In this document: positions 57,496-64,000 of the stretch, piece by piece
Numbering within the stretch: position 1 is the first letter of the stretch
Layout of the letters: every line of letters begins with the position of its first letter
NCBI RefSeq assembly: GCF_040438925.1
Contig: NZ_CP159258.1
Location: 6,016,001-6,080,000, forward strand
Direction: 5' to 3'
Length of the DNA: 64,000 nucleotides
Source: Pseudomonas sp. MYb327
GTDB lineage: Bacteria > Pseudomonadota > Gammaproteobacteria > Pseudomonadales > Pseudomonadaceae
Program-made: the position numbers and the translations under genes
Notes under the pieces: generated by a model
The model's database searches: none
What the model was told of the DNA's origin: nothing
The model's input: the letters and a program-made list of their open reading frames with translations, nothing else

Positions 57496-57915
57496 TTACT
57501 GGCAGTTATCTGCGATCTGTTTCTGCGTTTCGCCAATGCGCTCCTGCCGCTGAGCGTCATCCAATCGTCGCAATTTTCCGTCCACTTCTTCTCTTAATCG
57601 CGGATTGTTCTGCAGCTGCGCCAGGTTCCTCCGTGCCTGTTCACAAAAGGTCTTCAGTTGAGCCTGTTGATCGGCAACTTGTCGTTTGACGTCTTTATCA
57701 ATGGCCTGTTGGTCACCGAGCGCGCCGGTAGGTGAGGGTAAGGCCGGCTTTCCGGAAGACGACGAGGGCTTGACCACGTTTGCTTGCTGGCCTGGAGGTG
57801 GCTGCGCATCAAAGTGCGTCACACCTTGGGCGTCGACCCATGTGTAAATCTGACCGGCAATACTCAATGGGCTCAGGCCAACTAGCAAGCTGGCGGTCAG
57901 GAAAAACGTTCGCAT
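57496..57915 (-). CDS. DUF4124 domain-containing secreted protein
   Basis: 139 residues from ATG 57915. Signal peptide to about residue 20 (SLLVGLSPLSIAG). The DUF4124 motif QIYTWVDAQGVTHFDAQPPPGQ follows. The rest is a predicted coiled coil rich in Gln/Lys/Arg (QAIDKDVKRQVADQQAQLKTFCEQARRNLAQLQ). Unknown function; widespread in pseudomonads and often beside amino-acid or envelope genes. Convergent with the YqcC gene, divergent from ilvI. Confidence 0.87.
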   Translation of the reverse strand: MRTFFLTASLLVGLSPLSIAGQIYTWVDAQGVTHFDAQPPPGQQANVVKPSSSSGKPALPSPTGALGDQQAIDKDVKRQVADQQAQLKTFCEQARRNLAQLQNNPRLREEVDGKLRRLDDAQRQERIGETQKQIADNCQ

Positions 57916-58315
57916 GCCAATTCCTTGTCTCGGGTTGCGCAATTGAAGCTAACACACATGCAATTTCGCGGTTTTTTCTTGCTTTCTCATGTGCTTACTT
58001 CAATAAAGCACATAGACGACTTGACTTGCAGGGGACGAAACAGAAGAATCCAAAGTCCGCTGTACAGGGACTGCCAGAAGCAGACCCTCTCAGCAGATCA
58101 TGAGGCGCACACCCGCGCCGACCTGTTACACCCGCAACGCGTTACCTCGCGCTGGGTGGGAAAGGCCCGCAACACTTGGGACGATCCCAATACTTGCTCA
58201 GTCAGTGCTGACGTAGTCGGCGACCACCGTCGCTCATGCTCTGCAGAGAAGTAAACCTATTAAGACCCGTCCTATTTTTCGTGGGCGGTATTCTGGCGTT
58301 TTAGAGGTGAGCAAC
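57916..58315 (+). other. Long leader region of the ilvIH-ilvC operon with a candidate leader ORF
   Basis: 400 nt with no normal gene. Hairpins ATGTGCTT/AAGCACAT (57989-58013) and TTGGGA/TCCCAA (58178-58192) are visible. A 22-codon frame at 58236-58304, [22 protein letters not shown], has nine Val/Leu/Ile residues and ends just where the ilvI ribosome site begins. It lacks a good ribosome site, and I see no clear terminator alternative, so attenuation is only a possibility. Confidence 0.4.
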
Positions 58316-60040
58316 GTGGAGCTTTTATCTGGCGGTGAGATGCTCGTCCGCTTTTTGCGTGACGAAGGCGTCAAATATATCTACGGGTACCCGGGTGGTG
58401 CTCTTCTTCATGTCTACGATGCCCTGTTCAAAGAACCGGAAGTGACCCACATCCTGGTTCGTCATGAGCAAGCGGCTACCCATATGGCTGACGGTTACGC
58501 ACGTGCCACCGGTAAAGCCGGCGTGGTACTGGTGACTTCCGGCCCGGGCGCAACCAACGCCATCACCGGTATCGCTACGGCGTACATGGACTCCATTCCG
58601 ATGGTGGTCATTTCCGGCCAGGTGCCTAGCACCATGGTAGGTACCGACGCATTCCAGGAAACCGACATGATCGGCATCTCCCGGCCGATCGTGAAACACA
58701 GCTTCATGATCAAGCACGCGTCGGAAATTCCGGAAGTCATGAAGAAAGCTTTCTACCTGGCGCAATCCGGTCGTCCTGGTCCAGTCGTTGTCGATATCCC
58801 GAAGGACATGACTAACCCGGCCGAAAAATTCGAATACGTCTTCCCGAAAAAAGCCAAGTTGCGCTCCTACAGCCCAGCCGTTCGCGGTCACTCCGGGCAA
58901 ATCCGCAAGGCGGCAGAAATGCTCCTGGCGGCCAAACGTCCAGTGTTGTACTCGGGCGGCGGCGTGATTCTCGGCAACGGCTCGGCGCCGCTGACCGAAC
59001 TGGCGAAAATGCTCAACCTGCCTGTGACCAACACGTTGATGGGGCTGGGCGGTTTTCCTGGCACCGATCGTCAGTTCATCGGCATGCTAGGTATGCACGG
59101 CAGCTACACCGCCAACCTGGCGATGCACCATGCTGACGTGATCCTCGCAGTCGGCGCGCGTTTCGACGATCGCGTGATCAATGGCGCGTCGAAGTTTTGC
59201 CCGAACGCCAAGATCATTCACATCGACATCGACCCGGCTTCGATTTCCAAGACCATCAAGGCAGACGTGCCTATCGTTGGCCCTGTCGAGAGCGTCCTGA
59301 CTGAAATGGTCGCGATCCTCAAGGAAATCGGCGAGACCCCGAACAAGGAGTCCGTTGCCAGTTGGTGGAAGCAAGTCGACGAGTGGCGCGGTGATCGCGG
59401 CCTGTTTCCTTACGACAAGGGCGACGGCAGTGTTATCAAGCCGCAGGCCGTGATCGAAACCCTGTGTGAAGTGACCAAGGGCGATGCGTTTGTAGCTTCC
59501 GACGTGGGCCAGCACCAGATGTTCGCCGCGCAGTACTACAAGTTCAACAAGCCCAACCGCTGGATCAACTCCGGTGGCCTGGGCACCATGGGCTTCGGTT
59601 TCCCGGCGGCCATGGGTATCAAGCTGAATTTCCCGGATGATGATGTCGCCTGCGTAACAGGCGAGGGCAGCATCCAGATGAACATTCAGGAACTGTCGAC
59701 CTGCCTGCAATACGGTTTGCCCGTAAAAATCGTCATCCTGAACAACGGTGTACTGGGCATGGTTCGCCAGTGGCAGGACATGAGCTACGGCAGTCGTCAC
59801 TCTCATTCCTACATGGAATCGTTACCTGATTTCGTCAAGCTGGCGGAAGCCTACGGTCACGTGGGTGTGCGCATCACCGATTCGAAAGAGTTGAAGTCGA
59901 AGATGGAAGAGGCGTTCGCCATGAAAGATCGCCTGGTGGTGATTGATATTTCGGTCGACACCAGTGAGCACGTCTACCCGATGCAGATCAAAGACGGCTC
60001 CATGCGCGATATGTGGCTGAGCAAGACGGAGCGTACTTAA
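58316..60040 (+). CDS. ilvI: Acetolactate synthase large subunit
   Basis: 574 residues from GTG 58316 ([11 protein letters not shown]), preceded by GAGGT at 8 nt; GTG 58307 is possible. TPP glutamate in [21 protein letters not shown]/pyruvate binding region; TPP-binding motif [29 protein letters not shown] in the C-terminal third. It condenses pyruvate to acetolactate, or with 2-oxobutyrate, for Val/Leu/Ile synthesis. The product feeds ilvC and, via 2-oxoisovalerate, panB. Confidence 0.96.
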   Translation: MELLSGGEMLVRFLRDEGVKYIYGYPGGALLHVYDALFKEPEVTHILVRHEQAATHMADGYARATGKAGVVLVTSGPGATNAITGIATAYMDSIPMVVISGQVPSTMVGTDAFQETDMIGISRPIVKHSFMIKHASEIPEVMKKAFYLAQSGRPGPVVVDIPKDMTNPAEKFEYVFPKKAKLRSYSPAVRGHSGQIRKAAEMLLAAKRPVLYSGGGVILGNGSAPLTELAKMLNLPVTNTLMGLGGFPGTDRQFIGMLGMHGSYTANLAMHHADVILAVGARFDDRVINGASKFCPNAKIIHIDIDPASISKTIKADVPIVGPVESVLTEMVAILKEIGETPNKESVASWWKQVDEWRGDRGLFPYDKGDGSVIKPQAVIETLCEVTKGDAFVASDVGQHQMFAAQYYKFNKPNRWINSGGLGTMGFGFPAAMGIKLNFPDDDVACVTGEGSIQMNIQELSTCLQYGLPVKIVILNNGVLGMVRQWQDMSYGSRHSHSYMESLPDFVKLAEAYGHVGVRITDSKELKSKMEEAFAMKDRLVVIDISVDTSEHVYPMQIKDGSMRDMWLSKTERT

Positions 60041-60042
60041 TC

Positions 60043-60534
60043 ATGCGGCACATTATTTCCTTGCTTCTGGAAAACGAACCCGGCGCTTTGTCTCGCGTAG
60101 TCGGCCTGTTCTCGCAGCGCAACTACAACATCGAAAGCCTGACCGTGGCACCAACCGAAGACCCGACACTGTCGCGTCTGACGTTGACCACTGTCGGTCA
60201 CGATGAAGTCATCGAGCAGATCACCAAGAACCTGAACAAGCTGATCGAAGTGGTAAAACTGGTCGACCTGTCGGAGAGTGCTCACATCGAGCGTGAACTG
60301 ATGTTGGTCAAGGTCAAGGCCACCGGCGCCCAGCGCGCCGAGATCAAGCGCACTACCGATATTTACCGTGGGCAGATCGTTGATGTCAGCGCCAGCGTAT
60401 ATACCGTTCAACTGACCGGTACCAGCGACAAGCTCGACAGCTTCATTCAGTCCATCGGCACCGCCTCGATTCTGGAAACCGTCCGCAGTGGCGTCACCGG
60501 CATCGCTCGCGGCGACAAAGTACTCAGCATTTAA
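60043..60534 (+). CDS. ilvH: Acetolactate synthase regulatory (small) subunit
   Basis: 163 residues from ATG 60043, 2 nt after the ilvI stop. ACT domain at the N terminus (ISLLLENEPGALSRVVGLFSQRNYNIESLTV) with the valine-binding loop, then the ALS_SS_C domain (RGQIVDVSASVYTVQLTGTSDKLDSFIQ). It confers valine feedback control on IlvI. Confidence 0.97.
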   Translation: MRHIISLLLENEPGALSRVVGLFSQRNYNIESLTVAPTEDPTLSRLTLTTVGHDEVIEQITKNLNKLIEVVKLVDLSESAHIERELMLVKVKATGAQRAEIKRTTDIYRGQIVDVSASVYTVQLTGTSDKLDSFIQSIGTASILETVRSGVTGIARGDKVLSI

Positions 60535-60570
60535 ACCAAATTAGCGAATGGCCTGAACGGCCTGATATAG

Positions 60571-61596
<1,026 letters not shown>

Positions 61597-61616
61597 GTCG
61601 AACGCTTGTACGGAAA

Positions 61617-61639
61617 ACGCGGCTTAGGCCGCGTTTTTT
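61617..61639 (+). terminator. Terminator after ilvC
   Basis: ACGCGGC-TTAG-GCCGCGT, a 7-bp stem with tetraloop, followed by TTTTTT. Confidence 0.9.
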
Positions 61640-61740
61640 CGTTTGGGTGGCCGGTTCTGGTATAAAGCTGCATCGTTTGCGGCCGAACCGTCGTCCCAGA
61701 CACCTGTCGAAACTTTCCACCCCGTTGCAAGGTATTGTCC

Positions 61741-62598
61741 ATGAGCGAACGTCCCGAAGAGCCAAACCAGGCTTCTGACGCCGAAAGCCTGCTGCCCATC
61801 GATGAGCATGTCGAAGAAGGGCATGACGCCGAAGGCCGTAAAGTCCGGCATCGTGGCATCTATCTTCTGCCGAATCTGTTCACCACTGCGAACCTGTTCG
61901 CAGGGTTTTATTCCATCATTAACTCGATGAGTGCACAGGCAGCCCTGAGCGCCGGTGATTCGGTCAATGCGAGCAAGTATTTTGCATTCGCAGCTATCGC
62001 GATTTTCGTCGCCATGGTGCTCGACGGCCTCGACGGTCGTGTCGCCCGCATGACCAATACCCAGAGCGCGTTCGGTGCCGAGTACGACTCGTTGTCGGAC
62101 ATGGTTGCCTTTGGTGTCGCGCCGGCCTTGCTGGCGTTTGGTTGGGCCTTGGGCGACATGGGTAAAGTCGGCTGGATGGTTGCTTTCATTTATGTAGCAG
62201 GCGCGGCGTTGCGTCTGGCGCGCTTTAACACTCAGGTCGGTACAGCCGATAAACGCTATTTCATTGGTCTGGCTAGTCCGGCTGCGGCGGGTGTAGTGGC
62301 AGGGATTGTCTGGGCGTTCAGCGATTACGGCATCCAGGGCTCCAAGATGTCCTTCCTGGTAGCGTTGATGGTGGCTGCGGCCGGCATGCTGATGGTCAGC
62401 AACATCAAGTACAACAGCTTCAAGGAACTGGACCTGAAAGGGCGCGTTCCGTTCGTGGCGATCCTTGCGGTGGTCCTGGTGTTCGCAGTGGTGTTCAGCG
62501 ATCCGCCGCGCATTCTGCTGTTGGTGTTCCTCGCCTACGCAGCTTCCGGTCCGGTGCAGTACTTGTTACATCTTCGTCGGCGCAAAAGCGTCGAGTGA
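61741..62598 (+). CDS. pssA: CDP-diacylglycerol--serine O-phosphatidyltransferase
   Basis: 285 residues from ATG 61741 (a TTG two codons upstream is less likely). The CDP-alcohol phosphotransferase signature DGLDGRVARMTNTQSAFGAEYD...LSD lies around residue 98; about eight membrane helices. The acidic N terminus (about 45 residues) precedes the first helix. It makes phosphatidylserine, the precursor of phosphatidylethanolamine, at the inner membrane. Confidence 0.95.
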   Translation: MSERPEEPNQASDAESLLPIDEHVEEGHDAEGRKVRHRGIYLLPNLFTTANLFAGFYSIINSMSAQAALSAGDSVNASKYFAFAAIAIFVAMVLDGLDGRVARMTNTQSAFGAEYDSLSDMVAFGVAPALLAFGWALGDMGKVGWMVAFIYVAGAALRLARFNTQVGTADKRYFIGLASPAAAGVVAGIVWAFSDYGIQGSKMSFLVALMVAAAGMLMVSNIKYNSFKELDLKGRVPFVAILAVVLVFAVVFSDPPRILLLVFLAYAASGPVQYLLHLRRRKSVE

Positions 62599-62661
62599 TG
62601 TAATTTCCCTCATACTCCGCAGTCTGTTGGTGCATCTGTTCTCCAATGCTGCGGAGTAGCC

Positions 62662-63675
62662 ATGCTGATCAAAGTCCCAAAAGCGTCCGACTGCCTAGAG
62701 TCGGACGTCACGCCTGAATCCTTCTATCTTTCTCGTCGCCATGTATTGGGTGCTGCCGTTGCCGGACTGGCCGTGAGCGGTCTGCCTCGATGGGCGGTGG
62801 CCGATGAAACGGGTCGTTATCCGGATGTCGAACCTGGCAAGGCGCCTTCCTGGTTCAGCGAGAAGCTTCCTTCCACCCAATGGGGGGCGGTTAACGTTAA
62901 AGATGAGGCGATCACACCCTTCAAGGATGCGACCCACTACAACAACTTCTATGAGTTCGGCACCGAGAAAGGTGACCCGGCTGCCAACGCTGGTGCGCTG
63001 AAGACTGAGCCATGGACTGTGGTCGTGGATGGGGAGGTGGGGAAACCAGGGCGATACGCGCTGGAAGACTTTATGAAGCCTTATCAGTTGGAAGAGCGTA
63101 TCTACCGTCTTCGCTGTGTGGAGGCGTGGTCGATGGTTATTCCATGGATAGGCTTCCCCATTTCGGCTTTGCTCAACCAGGTCGAACCAACCTCAAAGGC
63201 CAAATTCATTCGCTTCGAAACCCTGCAGGATCCCAAGAGCATGCCGGGACAGCGTTCCGGTTTTGCCTTGATCGACTGGCCTTATATAGAAGGGCTGCGA
63301 TTGGATGAAGCCATGAATCCTTTGGCGATTCTGGCGGTGGGGATGTATGGGCGTGAGTTGCCGAATCAGAACGGGGCGCCGCTGCGTTTGGTAGTGCCGT
63401 GGAAATACGGGTTCAAAAGCATCAAGTCCATCGTGCGGATAAGTCTGGTCAGCGAGCAGCCAAAAACCACTTGGCAGAGTATTGCGTCGGACGAGTATGG
63501 TTTCTACGCGAACGTGAACCCTACGGTCGATCATCCTCGCTGGACCCAGGCCCGCGAGCGACGACTACCGAGTGGTCTGTTCAAGCCGAATGTGCGTGAC
63601 ACGCAAATGTTCAATGGCTATGCGGATGAAGTCGCTTCTTTATATGCAGGGCTCGATCTGCGGAAGAACTACTGA
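62662..63675 (+). CDS. msrP: Protein-methionine-sulfoxide reductase catalytic subunit MsrP
   Basis: 337 residues. Twin-arginine signal SRRHVLG at residues 24-30, then a hydrophobic stretch ending before ADETG. The molybdopterin ligand is about Cys152 in [10 protein letters not shown]; the catalytic oxidoreductase fold continues with [13 protein letters not shown] and [18 protein letters not shown]. With MsrQ it repairs oxidised methionine in periplasmic proteins. The TGATG overlap with msrQ indicates a two-gene operon. Confidence 0.95.
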   Translation: MLIKVPKASDCLESDVTPESFYLSRRHVLGAAVAGLAVSGLPRWAVADETGRYPDVEPGKAPSWFSEKLPSTQWGAVNVKDEAITPFKDATHYNNFYEFGTEKGDPAANAGALKTEPWTVVVDGEVGKPGRYALEDFMKPYQLEERIYRLRCVEAWSMVIPWIGFPISALLNQVEPTSKAKFIRFETLQDPKSMPGQRSGFALIDWPYIEGLRLDEAMNPLAILAVGMYGRELPNQNGAPLRLVVPWKYGFKSIKSIVRISLVSEQPKTTWQSIASDEYGFYANVNPTVDHPRWTQARERRLPSGLFKPNVRDTQMFNGYADEVASLYAGLDLRKNY

Positions 63676-64000
63676 TGCGATATCCGTTTTGGCGCGTGGG
63701 TGTTTTTGTTGCTGCGTCGATCTGGCCACTGTTGTGGTTGTATCAGGCTTGGGCGGATGTTCTTGGGCCAGATCCGGGCAAGGTGTTGGTTGATCGATTG
63801 GGATTGGGCACGCTTGTGCTTTTGCTCATTACATTAAGCATGACGCCGCTGCAGAAGCTCACGGGGTGGGCGGGGTGGATTGCTGTGCGGAGGCAATTGG
63901 GTCTTTGGTGTTTTGCTTATGTCGTTCTGCACTTGAGCGCCTATTTGGCATTCATCCTGGGATTTGACTGGTCGCAGCTGGGTGTCGAGTTGCGCAAGCG
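63675..64000 (+). CDS. msrQ: Heme-binding membrane subunit MsrQ (3' end outside window)
   Basis: Opens at ATG 63675 inside the msrP stop and stays open to the window end (108 codons). At least two membrane helices are visible ([38 protein letters not shown]) and the start of a third near [17 protein letters not shown], which holds a histidine likely to bind heme b. It passes electrons from the quinone pool to MsrP. The 3' part is not in the window. Confidence 0.9.
   Translation, partial: MRYPFWRVGVFVAASIWPLLWLYQAWADVLGPDPGKVLVDRLGLGTLVLLLITLSMTPLQKLTGWAGWIAVRRQLGLWCFAYVVLHLSAYLAFILGFDWSQLGVELRK

Noticed and set aside
57925..58254. A 109-codon plus-strand frame in the ilvI leader
   Set aside because: No ribosome site, no similarity, biased composition; likely chance.

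Overview
The window is a chromosomal segment of a fluorescent pseudomonad, most likely of the P. fluorescens group. The evidence is the gene content and order (pilSR, bamD-rluD-pgeF-clpB, yacG-coaE-pilDC, cbrXAB-crcZ-pcnB-folK-panBCD, mrcB to ilvIHC), high GC, the Pseudomonas small RNAs CrcZ and PrrF, and dispersed hairpin repeats of the GTAGGAGC...GCTCCTAC type. Nearly all of it is core genome. I see no prophage, insertion sequence, integrase, CRISPR array or toxin-antitoxin pair.

Region 1 (1-10500) is type IV pilus biology: a leftward FimT-like pseudopilin cut by the window edge, then a tightly overlapping rightward operon fimU-pilV-pilW-pilX-pilY1-pilE. It is followed by glycine oxidase thiO and, convergently, the PilS/PilR sigma-54 two-component system with a small membrane/zinc-ribbon protein overlapping pilS. 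Region 2 (10600-18700) holds bamD, divergent from rluD-pgeF, then clpB behind a sigma-32-like promoter, four tRNA genes (Asn, Pro, Lys, Pro) and a chemoreceptor. Region 3 (18700-26200) is mostly leftward: NDH-2 dehydrogenase with a small DUF3094 protein, a MOSC protein and a DUF1780 protein, then yacG-coaE-pilD-pilC. It ends in a pilB remnant that keeps only about the last hundred codons, opposite an intact pilA with a sigma-54 promoter.

Region 4 (26200-31300) carries a secreted BON-domain protein behind a textbook sigma-54 promoter with an IHF site and an upstream palindrome, a large DUF748 (AsmA-like) envelope protein and an RlmI-like methyltransferase. Region 5 (31300-46900) is leftward: an MpaB-type oxygenase, acsA, pgi, panD, panC, panB, folK, pcnB, the sRNA crcZ, cbrB, cbrA, the small cbrX and gluQ. 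Here CbrX/CbrA/CbrB feed crcZ through a visible CbrB palindrome and sigma-54 promoter, and CrcZ carries six A-rich motifs expected to titrate Hfq/Crc.

Region 6 (47000-54000) contains dksA, an aminotransferase, sfsA, a small Rieske protein, an orphan heme-binding protein (phuT-like), the Fur-controlled sRNA prrF, a TfoX C-terminal protein, a pentapeptide-repeat protein and a two-domain kinase/ATPase. Region 7 (54000-64000) is rightward: mrcB, a TPR lipoprotein, a YqcC-like protein, a reverse DUF4124 protein, ilvI-ilvH-ilvC with a long leader, pssA and msrP-msrQ (cut by the right edge).

The most notable observations are the pilB truncation in an otherwise retained pilus gene set, the fully equipped but unexplained sigma-54 control of the BON-domain gene, the orphan phuT beside prrF, the complete CbrB-crcZ control module, and a tRNA-Pro copy placed 3 nt after a terminator. 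I did not find a clearly new multi-gene system. Coordinates come from reading the sequence by eye; no database search was run.
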